From NCBI RefSeq assembly GCF_009727055.1, contig NC_052352.1, positions 20,397,876 through 20,461,875 of the forward strand: a DNA stretch of 64,000 nucleotides, given 5' to 3'. Positions within the stretch are counted from its first letter, which is position 1. Every line of letters begins with the position of its first letter. This stretch comes from Benincasa hispida. Lineage: Eukaryota > Streptophyta > Magnoliopsida > Cucurbitales > Cucurbitaceae. The translations under genes and the position numbers were made by a program. Shown in pieces: positions 10,738-23,755 of the stretch. A model generated the notes under the pieces. The model saw only the letters and a list, made by a program, of their open reading frames with translations, made no database searches and was not told the DNA's origin.

Positions 10738-13700
10738 AACAATAGATAAAAGAAGTTGTTGATTGGGAGGAGAAAGACTTTCTTTGTAAGAATTTTATTT
10801 TAAATGGTTTGACTGATGATCTGTATGACTATTATAGTACAATGAAAACAGCGAAAGTGGTCTGGGATGCCTTGCAAAAGAAGTACAACACCGAAGAGGC
10901 AGAGTCGAAGAAATATGTTGTTAGTCATTACCTCAAGTTCCAGATGAAGGATGACAAATCCGTGGAGGTCCAATCCCATGAACTCCAAAAGATAGCCCAC
11001 GAGATAATTACTGAAGATATACCTATAGACAAACAATTCCATGTTTCTGTTATTATTTATAAATTTCCCCCTTTGTGGAAAGACTTTAAGAACACTTTGA
11101 GGCATAAGACCAAGGAGTTCTCCTTGAAGAGTCCTGGTTGAAGACCGAGGAGGAAGCTTGGAAGTAGAACCAGAGGGAGGAGGTGAACGTAGTACCTGGG
11201 AAACCCGCCTCCGCCGTGGTAAACCTGACCAAAAATCTAAGGGGATAAAGAGGAAATGTCAGAACCGTGGCTCAACCAGAACCAATAGAAAAAACAGAAG
11301 CCCCTTTCAGAAGAAACGGTACAGTTCCTCTACTTTAATTCTAATAAAGCTGAGCATATGGCTAGGAACTGTAGGAACAAGCATTGTCCTGTTGATCAAG
11401 CGAACCTGACAGAAGAACCGTTAATTGTCATAATCACAAAAGTAAATGTGATCGGTGGTTGTGAGGGGTAGTGGATAGACATTGGTGCTACGCACCATGT
11501 CTATCATGACTTTGGTCTATTTAAAACTTATACTAAAACTAAGGATAAGAATATTCTTTTGGGAGATCACCACTCCACGAAAGGTGTTGGAACCGGCAAG
11601 GTGGAACTGAAGTTTACCTCTAAGAAGACCCTCACGTTAAAGAACGTCTTACACACTCCGAAGATAAGAAAGAATTTGGTTTCGAGCTATCTCCTCAACA
11701 AAGCCGAGTTTACTCAAACTATAGGGGCAGACCTATACACTTACCAAAAGTAATGTATTTGTAGGGAAAGGGTATGCAACTAAAGGAATGTTAAAATTAA
11801 ATTTAGACCTCACTAAAATGAAATCTTCTGTGTATATGTTGTGTTCTATGAATATTCGGCATGCTAGACTCTGTCATGTGAATAAAAATTTAGTTAGTAA
11901 CATGATTAGGCTGGAAACGATACCTAAGTTATCCATGAATGATTTTGATAAATACAAGTATTGTAGTCAGGCTAAAATTACTAAAACTTCCCATAAATCT
12001 ATACTTAGGAGTTCTGAGCCTCTAGATTTGATTCATTCTGATGTATGTGAATTTGATGGCATCTAGGAACAGTAAAAGATATTTCATTACCTTTATTGAC
12101 GATTGCCCTGATTTTACTTTTGTATACTTGCTGAAAAACAAAAATGATGTTTTTGATGCCTTTAAACTTTTTGTTTCTGAAATAGAAAATCAGTTTAATA
12201 GAAAGGTTAAAAGACTTCGTAGTGATAGGGGAACGGAGTATGACTCGGACAGTTTTATTGAGTTCTTTAACTCATATGGAATAATACATGAAAATACCGC
12301 ATCTTATTCTCCTGAAATGAATGGAAAAGCTGAAAGCAAAAATAAAATTTTAGCTGAGCTAGTAGTTGCTATTTTACTTAGTTCACGAGCCGCATCTTAT
12401 TGGTGGGGTGAAATCATCCTTACCGTGTGTTATGTCCTAAATAGAATCCCAAAGTCTAAAACAAAACTTCACCTTACAAAATTCTCAAGAATAAGAAACC
12501 AAACTTGTCCTACTTTAGAACATGGGGTTAGCCTTTGTAAGGATTCCAAACCCAAAAAGGAGAAAGTTGGCTAGTAGAGCTTACGAGTGCGTCTTTATAG
12601 TTTATGCCTTAAATAGTAAAGCCTATAGGTTCTATGATCTAGTGAACCAAGTGATCATTGAGTCAAATGATGCTGACTTCTTTGAAGATAGATTTCCTTT
12701 TAAATCAAGGAATAGTGGGCTAGATCAAGTGGTCTAACCCTAGTTAGAAATCTTAACCCTAAAGAGGAAACCGACCCAGAACCTAGAAGAAGCAAAAAAG
12801 CTAGAACCACCAAAGATTTCGGAAATGACTTCCTGACCTACAATGTAGAAAAAGATCCTAAAGATCTGAGAGCTGCCTTTTCCTCAGTAAATACCAACCT
12901 ATGGCAAGAAGCCATAAATGATGAGATGGACTCACTTGAGTCAAATAGAACTTGGCACGTAGTAGATCTACCCCCAGGCCATAAGGCAATAGGGTGCAAA
13001 GGGATCTTAAGGAGGAAACTTAGACCTGATGGGACTGTCGGCAAATTTAAAGCTAGGTTAGTAGCAAAAGGCTTTAGACAAAGAGAAAACGTAGGTTAGT
13101 AGCAAAGGGCTTTAGACTAAGAGAAAACGTAGTTTTCTTTGGCACCTTCTTTCTTATCACTAGAATTACCTCAATTCGTGTCCTATTCTCTCTCGCTGCC
13201 CTTTATAACCTCGTAATACATCAGATGGATGTAAAGACCACTTTCCTAAATGGTGAACTTGAAGAAGAGATTTACATGGAACAACCTGAGGGTTTTATAG
13301 TCCACGGTCAAGAAAATAAGGTGTGTAAATTAGACATATCTCTCTATGGACTAAAGTAAGCTCCTAAGCAATGACATGAAAAATTTGATGACCTTATCCT
13401 ATCTAAAGGTTTCAAGGTTAATGAAAGTGAAAAATGCATCTACTATAAGTTTGATAATAATCTCTACACTATCTTGTGTCTATATGTAGATAATTTATTG
13501 ATCTTTGGGTCGAACTTGCATGTCAGAAATGATGTGAAATTAATATTGAGTGCAAACTTCGACATGAAAGACTTAGGAGAAGCTAGTGTAATCTTAGGCA
13601 TAAAAGTGAATAGGTCTGAAAAGGAAATTTCTTTGGATCAATCTCACTATATAGAAAAGATTCTAAAGAAATATAATTACTTTGATTGTAAACCAGTATG

Positions 13701-14269
13701 TACTTCTTATGACCCTAGTGTCAAGTTGTTCAAGAAAACTCGTGACAGTGTTAATAAATCTGAGTATATGAGCATCATAGGCAGTCTTAGGTACACTACT
13801 GATTACACTAGGCCTGACATAGCTTATGTTGTAGGATTAAAAGCATACTTAGTAAAGTGCATTGGAATGCTATAGAAAGGGTAATGAGATACTTGAAGAA
13901 AACCCAAAACCTAGGATTACATTATCAAAAGTTTTCCGCTATCCTAGAAGGATTTAGCGATGCTAACTGGAACTCTCTTTTGGATGATTCAAAACAAGTG
14001 GCTATATCTTTAATATAGCAGACGAAGCTGTCTCTTGGAAGTCCAAGAAATAGACTATTTTAACCCAATCTACGATGGAGTCAGAAATGATAGCACTAGT
14101 GACAACTAGTGAAGAAGCAGGTTGCCTTAGAAATCTGCTATCAGAGATTCCTTTATGGGAAAAGCTGGTACCAGCCATATTAATCCATTGCAATAGTATT
14201 GCAATAATCGAAAAAGTTCAGAACTGTTACTACAACGAAAAGAGACGATAAATACGTCGTAAGCACAAT
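10738..14269 (+). pseudogene. Ty1/copia gag-pol, first part (interrupted by the next element)
   Basis: Gag opens in mid-protein at 10738 (IKEVVDWEEKDF, VVWDALQKKYNTEEAESKKY). The zinc knuckle is decayed (MARNCRNKH), then protease (WIDIGATHHVYHD), integrase (DLIHSDVCEFDG, FITFIDDCPDFTFVYLL, RSDRGTEY, NGKAESKNKI) and RT (KAIGCKGILRRKLRPDG, KFKARLVAKGF, then DMKDLGEASVILGIKVNRSE). The catalytic YVDD has become YVDN at 13483-13494. The last readable residues before 14269 are CYYNEKRR, RRKHN. The reading resumes at 23044 with TIREFF, so one coding region was split by the 14270-23043 element. Stops (e.g. 12065, 12574) and a 38-bp duplication disable it. Its 5' LTR and gag start are missing. Confidence 0.9.
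13054..13129 (+). repeat. 38-bp tandem duplication inside copia reverse transcriptase
   Basis: 'taggttagtagcaaa' begins both units (13054-13091 and 13092-13129), which differ at two positions. 38 is not a multiple of three, so the duplication shifts the RT frame. Confidence 0.9.
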
Positions 14270-16330
14270 TGTTGGGATTGGTGTCCTAATTCTGCTAGAG
14301 TCTCGTTGTTTGTAATTATACACATTGTTTTATGAATAAAATAATTGTTATTTCATTCTGAAATTTACTCATATCCAATAAACAAAGCTCCATGGTTATC
14401 TTATGTAAACTTAATCATGTATATGAGATATACAAGTGGATTATGCCTTAAGTGATAACCTAAATAGGTCTGTAGTATAAGGATTATGGTGGGATACCTG
14501 ATCCTGGTGACACTACGGATACCCGCTTTGTACAGGTTTGCAAGTGTTGTAAACTACTATAGGCGGTAGATCCTGACCATTCATGTGGAGACGTGCGAGT
14601 GGGGGTGTCCTATACAAAGAGTTTGTATAAGACCGAACCATGAGATGACTAGACTCTGTATATAACATCGTTGATACTAGATACTTACATTTCACCTAAA
14701 CGATCATAGGTGACACGACCTCAATCCTGAGTGTTTTGGGAACTTCTGCCTTTGAGGGCAGTCCTTTGATTAGTACGGGTGAGAATGGCCAGATTGCAAC
14801 TCAACATGCCTACCTTTTGGGGACTTGTCTGATCTGGGAGTTGGAAACTCAATACACAAGATGGAATTCACGCCTTCCTCAAAGCAGGGGTAAGTAGATA
14901 GATTGCTCTCTTAAGGGCTGATTCCGTAGCTTAAACATGGTGGTCACAACTTCTCTTTGGAAGAGAGGACTCAGTCGTAGTAGGAAAATGACTTATGTTC
15001 ATTAGAGAGATTAGTGGTACTTAAGGGGTTAGATGTAATTACAAGGGCATAACAGTTATTGGCCGAGTTGTAGTTACAAGCGATCTGTGAAGGGTTGTCA
15101 CACTGTTGATTGGTTAAAATGGACACATAATATATCTGTCGTAAGGAGAGTTCAGTTGTTAATTTTTAGTGGAGTGTTTGCAGTTAACGAATGGTGGATC
15201 CGGTGACTAAAGAGTTTAATCAGTTATTCACGTACCGTTGGAGCTTCGAGCTACAGGTCCATAAGGTCCCCTTGGTAACTCAATGGATTCAAGCTGAGGA
15301 TTAGTTCTTGGTATTGATTTGAATTGTTCAAATTGACGAGAGGTAATTCGATTATATATGATATGATCGGTATGGTGTATGAGATACATCTAGTGGAGGA
15401 TTAATATAAATGAGATTAACATTAAGTGCCATGGAATGGGAAAAGAGCTATGATTTATATGTTTCATGAGATAAAGTATTAAAACTATAGGTTATAAATA
15501 TATTATGTTAAGTTAATTATCATTTATATTTATAATAATATTAATTATTGGATAATTATCTGTTTTTCTCTAATAACCAATTGAGTGGGAGGTTATTGGT
15601 GGTTTCATGGTAACCATGAGATAAAAGGAAAAATGATTTCCTAATTTTAGTAAGAAAAGATTTTTTCAAAATAGTGAAATTGAGATTTCCACTCTTGGAA
15701 ATCACTCACGAATAGTTGTCATGTAAACAAACCAAGTCCATGGTTACCACTCTTGGAAATCACTCAGCTAGACGATACTAAACAATTACATAGCTTTTCC
15801 TAAATGATTGGGCATTAACCTATACGATAGGCTATTACATCTCCCACTTGCTCAATCATTTACATGATTGTTCTTCCTCCAGTTCTCTGCCTCAAACCAA
15901 GTCCACACAGAGCCCACCCTCTAGATTCTCACACCAAGAATACCAAGGTAACCTTCTTAGTGGTGTCATACTCAACTCAACACTATCGAGGTTCTTTGGA
16001 GGCCGTTTGCAGTGTTCAGGGTGTTCGTGACCTTGGCGATCACTTTGTTCGAGTTCACTATGATCGTGCAGTGTAGCAGTCGTGTTGAACGAACGTTCAT
16101 GTGTTGTTGTGTTGTTTTGATCGAGCGTTTGTGATCAAGGAAATTGAAGATGAGTCTACAAAGCTTTCTTGATTCTTGTCCTTGATCCATCGTAAAGCAT
16201 GTTGTAATTTCTCTTTTATGCACAACCATATATTTCCGTTTGTGATTGTAATTGTAATGTTCATATACGATTGAAATTTGTAAAGATCCTTCCGCTGCTC
16301 ATAGAAATCCTCATGTCTAATCTCCTTTAA
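14270..16330 (+). repeat. 5' LTR of nested copia element
   Basis: Starts TGTTGGGATTGGTGTCC and is followed at 16332 by a tRNA-iMet type primer site. Its match is the LTR at 20960-23043, and the two share nearly every block from 'gtaattatacaca' to 'gatccttccgctgctcat'. Differences include missing 'taaacgatcg' blocks around 15740-15800. The terminal CA is not preserved (reads taa). The five bases before it are ACAAT; the bases after the 3' LTR are ACCAT, a possible imperfect target duplication. Confidence 0.88.
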
Positions 16331-16331
16331 T

Positions 16332-16343
16332 TGGTATTAGAGC
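16332..16343 (+). other. Primer-binding site (initiator tRNA-Met type)
   Basis: TGGTATTAGAGC, one change from the common plant copia TGGTATCAGAGC, immediately after the 5' LTR. Defines the plus orientation of the nested element. Confidence 0.9.
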
Positions 16344-17367
16344 CAGATTGTCTGATATTCTAAATTTCAATTTTGTTTTGAACTTCTTTTACAGTCGTGG
16401 TGGGTTTTCTACATTTGTGTCTAATTGTTAAATACTTTTGAGGATGGAGTTGATGGATGTTTACGGGTTTAATTGCCTTTGTTTAAAGCTTTCTTTAGAT
16501 TACAAAATGTTAATTTGTAAGGGTCCCTTTTTTTTGGGTGTAATTAACATGTTATCAAGTCTGTAATTCAAAGAGTTGGAGTTGGTTGAGTCATTCGTGA
16601 TGAAGTTTCGAAGCATGGAAATGCGGTTCTCAATGAAGAAGAATACCGAGAGTTGGTCGTATCGTGTAGCATAAGGTAAACAATAGTTGGGATTTATCTA
16701 AGCGATCTATAGATGTTTCTATACGATCGTGTAGTATTTCCTAAACGATCGTTTAGTTGGGGTAAATCGTTTACTCTATTGCCTAGCATTGGTTATCCGA
16801 TCGCATAGATGTTGGAGGTAGACGATCGTAGTGGGAGCATATGATGCTCATCGTTTACTAAAAGGTGCGCGCTATATAAAAGTGTTATAGTCTAAGGTTG
16901 AATGAAAGCATGTTTTGCTTGTTTCGTTGTTGTTTTATATAAGCGTTATATAAAAGAAGTAGCAATGAATGAACAATGGATTTTTTCCATTTGGATTGGC
17001 TACTTGGGGCGGATCTCTAGGGCCTAAAATGGTGGGTCACACTTATGGGAGATTGTTAAGTAAGTTAATGATCTCTTGACCAAATCAATGATGGCTAATC
17101 GTTATAGAAGCAAGAGTTGTTCTAGTATTAATGATTGGTTGAGAACTTCACAATTTAGAAGAGGGATAATTGACCTCCCTTCGGCGGCTTTTGTCCTAAA
17201 CCTTTGAAGCATCATTACGAAACTAGATGTCACACATTCATATTAGTTTTGCTAAAACCTTATTGGATGTTGTTTTGTTTACAATGGATATTTGCTTAAA
17301 ACCTAACGTAGGTCAATGTGTTTTTCTTTTTAGTAACTCGTTAGAATTTTCGTTTAGTGCTTTTAAT

Positions 17368-20300
17368 ATGGCCGATTACATACAGTGGAAAGAATTGTGT
17401 AGAATGTATTTTGTGGCAAACGACCTCGAATTTGTCATGGTTGAGGAACATCCTCAAGTTCCGACCCTTGATACACCGGAAGTGTTCGCAATGCATATGA
17501 GTTGTGGATGAAGGCTAATTCATTGGCCCAACTTCACATTTTGGCTAACATACTTGATGTTTTGGCCAAAAGGGTTGAGAACATAGTCATTGCACGCGAG
17601 ATCATGGACTCGTTGCAAGATTTGTTTGAATGTCAGTTCTTACTTTTCAAGCACAAAGGGGTGGACGACAAAACCAGTAGTGTCAGTTCTTCTAACACTG
17701 ATCCCACTACTCTCCAAAAGAGGAGGAAAGACAGTAAATCTGATTTATTAGTCTTGGAGACGTGTTTGGTAGAGAATGATGATTCTGCCTAGATCCTAGG
17801 TTCAGGTGCTACCAACCATGTCAGTTCCTCTTACCAAAGATTTGGTTCCTAGCAAATGTTGCCACAGGGAGAGATGACTCTACGAGTCGGCATTGGTGAG
17901 ATTGTTTCAGTTGTTGCTGTAGACAGGTTGAAATTATTTGTTGACAAGAAACGTTATCTATTACTGGATAATGTTTTTGTAGTTCCTCATATTAAGAGGA
18001 ACTTAATCTCGGTTTCTTGTCTCATTGACCAAGGGTATACCGCCTCCTTTTCTAAGAATAAAGTTTTTATTTTCAAGAATGGAATGGAGATTAGTTATGG
18101 TTCAATGGATAGTAACTTATATGTACTAAGGTCATTAGTCATAAAAGCCTTGTTTAACACTGAAATGTTCAGTACGGCAACAACAGCTAAAAGACCAAAG
18201 GTTTCTCCTAATGAAAACGCCCATCTTTAGCATCTAAGGTTAGGTCACATCAACCTCAATAGGATTGAGAAGTTGGTGAAAAGTGGACCTCTAAAGAGTT
18301 TAGAAGAAAACTCCTTGTCAGTGTGTGAATCATGCCTCGAAGGCAAGATGACCAAACGACCCTTTACTAGAAAAGATTACATAGCCAAGGAAGCCTTGGA
18401 GCTTATACATTCAGACCTCTGTGGTCCGATGAATGTTAGAGCTCGAGGTGGGTATGAATATTTTATCTCTTTCATAAATGATTATTCAAGGTATGGGTAT
18501 CTCTACCTAATGCCACGTAAGTCTGAAGCCCTTGACAAGTTCAAGGAGTATAAGGCTGAAGTTGAAAACTTGTTAGATAAGAAGATAAAAACAACAATCT
18601 GATCATGGTGGAGAGTATATGGAACTCCAATTCTAAGACTATATGATAGAACATGAGATTGCGTCCTAACTCTCAGCCCCAAGTACACCTCAATAGAATG
18701 GTGTATCAGAAAGGAGAAACATAACCTTATTAGACATGGTTCGGTCTATGATGAGTTATGCTCATCTTCCATACTCATTTTGGGGTTTTGTAGTGGAGAC
18801 TACATGCTATATCCTGAACAACGTTCCTTCGAAAAGTGTTTCTGAAACACCTTTTTAGTTATGGAGAGGCCGTAAAGGTATTTTACGCCACTTCAAGATT
18901 TGGGATTTTCTGACACATATGCTAGCGACTAACCCAAAGAAATTGGAACCGCGTTCGAAGGTTTTCCTTTTTGTAGGCTACCCTAAGGAAACGAGAGGTG
19001 GATATTTCTATGATCTGAGTGAGGACAAAGTGTTTGTTTCTACAAATGTTATCTTCTTGGAAGAAGACCACATCCGGGATCATAAGCCACGGAGTAAACT
19101 CATTTTGCGTGAGATTTCTAGTGAGATTGAGACTGTTGAGAGTTTAACAAGAGTTATTGAATAGGCCGACAGATCAACAAGAGTTAGAGTTGAGACCTCC
19201 TTGACGTAGTGGGGGGGTTATAAACCCATCGAATCGCTACAAGGGTTTAACTGAAGCCTAAAACGTCATTTTGAATTATAGGATCAAGGATCCATTGTCT
19301 TTTAAAAAAGCAATGGAGGATGTTGACAAGGATGAATGGGTTGAAGCCATGAACCAGGAACCAGGAAATGGAGTCTATGTACTTCAATAACATCTGGGAG
19401 CTTGTTGATCCTCCTGATGGGGTAAGAACTATTGGGTGTAAGTGGATCTATAAGCGAAAGAGAGGTGTAGATGGAAAGGTGGAAACCTTTAAGGCTCAAC
19501 TTGTGGCAAAGGGTCATACCCAGGTCAAGGGAGTTGACTATGAGAAAACTTTCTCACCTGTTGTCATGCTCAAGTCTATCAGGATACTCCTATCCATAGC
19601 CACATTTTATTATTATGAAATATGGAAAATGGACGTCAAGACTGCCTTTCTTAATGGTAATCTTGAGGAGACCATCTATATGACTCAACCAGAGGGGTTC
19701 ATAGTTCTAGATTAAGAGAAAAAAGTTTGTAAGCTTAATAGGTCCATTTATGGGTTGAAACAAGTATCTAGATCATGGAACATAAGATTTGACACTGTAG
19801 TCAAGTCATTTGGCTTTGATCAGAATGTTGATGAGCCTTGTGTTTATAAAAAGATCATCAACAACTCGGTAGCTTTCCTGGTACTGTATGTGGATGATAT
19901 CCTACTCAATGGGAATGATGTAGGGTATCTGACTAACATCAAGAAATGGCTAGCTGCCCAGTTCCAAATGAAAGATTTGGGTGAGGCACAGTATGTTCTA
20001 GGGATCCAGATCATTAGGGATCGTAAGAACAAACGATTAGCCTTGTCTCAGGCATCGTACATCGGTCAAATGTTGATCAGGTACAAAATGCAAGATTCCA
20101 AAAGGGGTCTGTTACCCTTCAGGCATGGAATCCTAAAATACCTCAAGAAGTTGAGAAGATGAGACAAATTCCCTATGCTTCAGTTGTAGGAAGCTTAATG
20201 TATGCAATGTTGTGTACTATACCTGACATTTGCTATGCAGTAGGGATTGTTAGTCGGTATCAGTCCAATCTAGGATTTGATCACTAAATGGCGATCAAGA

Positions 20301-20852
20301 TGATCCTCAAGTATCTTCAGAGAACGAGGGACTACATGCTCGTGTATGGAGATTAGGATTTGATCCTTATAGGATACACGGACTCTGACTTTCAGACCGA
20401 TAGAGATTCTCGTAAATTGACATCGGGGTCAGTGTTCACTCTCAATGGAGGGGCTATAGTGTGACGAAGCATCCAAGCAATGATGCATTGCGGACTCCAC
20501 TATGGAAGCCGAATATGTAGTAGCTTGTGAAGCAGCTAAAGAGGATGTTTGGCTGAGGAAATTCCTTTCGAATTTGGAAGTTGTTCCAAATATGGATTTG
20601 CCTATCACTCTCTATTGTGATAACAGTGGGGCTGTGGCAAATTCGAAAGACCCTCGGAATCATTGTTGAGGCAAGCATATAGCGCGGAAATACCACTTAA
20701 TTAGAGAGATTGTGCATTGTGGTGATGTGATAGTCATGAAGATCGCGTTGGAGCACAACGTTGCTGATCTCTTTACAAAGGCTCTCACTGCTAAAGTGTT
20801 CGAGGGTCACCTGAAGAGTCTAGGTCTGCAGGACATGTGGCATCTTCTCTAG
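17368..20852 (+). pseudogene. Ty1/copia gag-pol of the nested element
   Basis: Gag probably starts at ATG 17368 (MADYIQWKELCRMYFVANDL) and continues AREIMDSLQDLFECQ. It then jumps to a Lys/Ser-rich linker, so the middle of gag including the zinc knuckle seems deleted. Protease: LGSGATNHVSS. Pre-integrase and integrase: HLRLGHINLNRIEKLV, CESCLEGKMTKRPF, ELIHSDLCGPMN, FINDYSRYGYLYLM. RT: RTIGCKWIYKRKRGVDGKVE, KTAFLNGNLEETIYMTQPEG, with intact YVDD at 19887-19898. RNase H runs to about 20850. Stops or frameshifts occur at 17792, 18230, 18601, 19162, 19713, 20162 and in RNase H. The preserved YVDD suggests it is younger than the copia it interrupts. Confidence 0.92.
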
Positions 20853-20855
20853 GGC

Positions 20856-20958
20856 AAGTGGGAGATGATACTGGGGTATGCCTTAGTTTATTGTATATTG
20901 TACATATTTTATATTGTATTGTATATTAGTCTCCTGGGGCATTAAGACAAGTGGGAGA
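20856..20958 (+). other. Duplicated polypurine tract before the 3' LTR
   Basis: AAGTGGGAGA occurs at 20856-20865, just after the pol stop, and again at 20949-20958, directly before the LTR. The roughly 90 bases between are AT-rich ('ttgtatattgtacatatttt'). The second copy is in the position expected to prime plus-strand synthesis. Confidence 0.75.
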
Positions 20959-20959
20959 T

Positions 20960-23043
20960 TATTAGGATTGGTGTCCTAATTCTCCTGGAGTCTCGTTATT
21001 TGTAATTATACACATTTTTTTATGAATAAAATAATTGTTATTTCATTCTGGCATTTGTTCATATCCAATAAACAAAGCTCCATGGTTATCTTATGTAAAC
21101 TTAAGCATGTATATGAGATATACAAGTAGGTCATGCCTTAAGTGATAACCTAAATAGGTTTTTAGTATAAGGATTAAGGTGGGATACTTGATCCTGGTGA
21201 TACTACGAATATGGCCTGCTTTGTAGAGGTTTACAAGTGTTGCAAACTACTACAGATGGTGGATCCTGACCATTCATGTGGAGACATGCGAGCAGGGGTG
21301 TCCTATACAAAGAGTTTGTCTAAGATTGGACCACGAGATGGCTAGACTTTGTATATAACGCCGTTGATACTGGAGATTCACATCTCACCTAAATGACCAT
21401 AGGTGACACGACCTCAATCCTGAGTGTTTTAGGAACTTCTGCCTTTGAAGGCGGTTCTTTGATTAGTATGAGTGAGAGTGGCCAGATTGTCAACTCAACA
21501 TGCCTACCTTTTTGGGGACTTGTCTGATCTGGGAGCTGGGAACTCAATACACAAGATGAAATTTACTCCTTCCTCGAAGCAGGGGAAGTAGATAGATTGC
21601 TCCCTTAAGGGCTTATCCGGGGCTTGAACATAGTGGCCACAGCTTCTCCTTAGAAGGGAGGACTCAGTCATAGTAAGACTATGACTTATGTTCATTAGAG
21701 GGATTATTGGTACTTAAGGAGTTAGATGTAACTACGGGGGCATAATAGTTATTGGTCGAGCTGTACTTACGAGCGATCTATGAAGGGTTGTCGCACTATT
21801 GATTGGTTAAGATGGACACATAATATATCTGTCGTAAAGAGAGTTCAGTTGTCGATCTTTAGTGGAGTGCCTGACAGTTAACGGATGGTGGATCCCGTGA
21901 CTAAAGAGTTTAGTCAGTTATTCATGTACCGTTGAAGCTTCGAGCTAGGGGTCCATAAGATCCCCTTGGTAGCTCAATGGATTCAACTTGCGGATCAGTT
22001 CTTGGTGTTGATTTGAATTGTTCAAATTGACAAGAGGTAATTCAATTATATATGATATGTTCGATATGATGTATGAGATACCTCTAGTGGAGGATTAATG
22101 TAAATGAGATTTATATTAAGTGCTATGGAATAGGAAAAGAGCTATCGTTTATATGTTTCATGAGATAAAATATTAAAACTATAGGTTATAAATATATTAT
22201 GTAAGTTAATTATCATTTATATTTATAATAATATTAATTATTGGATAATTAGCTTTTTTTCTTGAATAACCAATTGAGTGGGAGGTTATTGATGGTTTCA
22301 TGGTAACCGTGAAATAAAAGGAAAAATATTTTCCTAATTTTAGTAAGAAAAGATTTTTGCAAACTTGTGAATTTGAGATTTTCACTCTCGAAAATTACTT
22401 ACAGATAGTTTTCAAGTAAATTAAATTTACTAAATGACAGCTTGGAGTTAGCTAAACGATCGTGGAGTATTCTTATGCGATGGACACTTAACTAGACGAT
22501 GAGCTAAACGATCGCATAGCTTTTCCTAAACGATTGAGCATCAAACTATACGATAGGTTGTTCCATCTCCCACTTACTCAATCGCTTACACGATTGTTCT
22601 TCCTCCAGTTTTCTGCCTCAAACCAAGTCCATACAGAGCCCACCCTCTGGATTCTCACACCGAGAATACCAAGGTAACCTTTTGGTGGTGTCATACTCTC
22701 GAGGTTCTGTGGAGGCCGTTCGTGGTGTTTGGGGTGTTCGTGACCTTGGCGATCGCTTTGTTCGAGTTCGCTGTGATCGTGCAATATAGCGATCATATTG
22801 AACGAATGTTTGTATGTTGTTGTGTTGTTGTGATCGAGCATTCGTGATTAAGAAACTTGAAGATGTGTCTACAAAAGGTTTGTTGATTCTTGTCCTTGAT
22901 CCATCGTAAAGCATGTTGTAATTTCTCTTTTATCCACAACCGTATGTTTCTATTTGTGATTGTAATTGTAATGTTCATATACGATTGAAATTTAGAAAGA
23001 TCCTTCCGCTGCTCATGGAAATCCTTGTCTCCGATTTCTTTCT
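20960..23043 (+). repeat. 3' LTR of nested copia element
   Basis: About 2.08 kb, the direct repeat of 14270-16330. It starts TATTAGGATTGG (the terminal TG has decayed to TA) right after the polypurine tract, and ends near 23043 before ACCATTAGAGAG of the interrupted copia. It retains 'taaacgatcg' motifs (about 22450-22560) that its partner has partly lost. Confidence 0.88.
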
Positions 23044-23193
23044 ACCATTAGAGAGTTTTTCACTACTTGTGCAGTTAGAGTGGATCACATATGGACTGAT
23101 GAAAATTTGACAGATCCTTTGACAAAAGGACTGGCCAAAGAAAAGGTTTTCAAAACCTCAGAAAGAACGGGACTCATGCCTATAGAAAGATGA
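23044..23193 (+). pseudogene. Ty1/copia pol, last part (continuation of 10738-14269)
   Basis: Reads TIREFFTTCAVRVDHIWTDE, NLTDPLTKGLAKEKV, then RTGLMPIER and a TGA at 23191-23193. This is the usual carboxy end of copia RNase H, and it joins the last residues before 14270 (RRKHN) at the expected point. The gap between the two halves is exactly the nested element. Confidence 0.93.
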
Positions 23194-23755
23194 ATCACGG
23201 TGAGGAAAACCCAACCTGTAGACTGAAGATCCCAAGAAACAGGTTCAACGGGTAATAACTGATCATGAGTGATATATAGTGAATCATGCTAAACCAAACT
23301 CGGAGTTCCATTCCTATGACTTATAGTCTGAGCATGATATCCTGAAGCGTAAGAAAGATTGAACTTAGTTCTTAATGAGATCTATACTAGATGACAACTG
23401 GGGTATCTAGCAACAGGAGTACTCTTGATGGACTCACCTATGTGAATGTGGAAGTGAGGGCCGCTTCCTATGGAGTCTTTAGGAAAACTCTCTATAGTGT
23501 TCACTAAACTGGGATACATGTGCTAGGCCTTAAAGTACAAGTTTTCGTACTACACCCTAATGACACTCTATGTGAGATGCTGTTAGAGATAGAGTTCAAA
23601 ACCAAGGGTTACTCTAGTACATTCTAAATAATCTACACTATGCAAAGGTTCAAGTTGTAAGACTCATTTGCTTATGCATAGTGTTGTATAGACTGAAACT
23701 GCTCGATGAAAACTTTTTTTCTCTCTCTTTTTTATTAAATTTCCAAGTGGGGGAT
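23194..23755 (+). other. 3' untranslated region and polypurine tract of the interrupted copia
   Basis: About 560 bases without coding sequence, ending in AAGTGGGGGA at 23745-23754, the polypurine tract. Nothing else recognisable. Confidence 0.7.
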
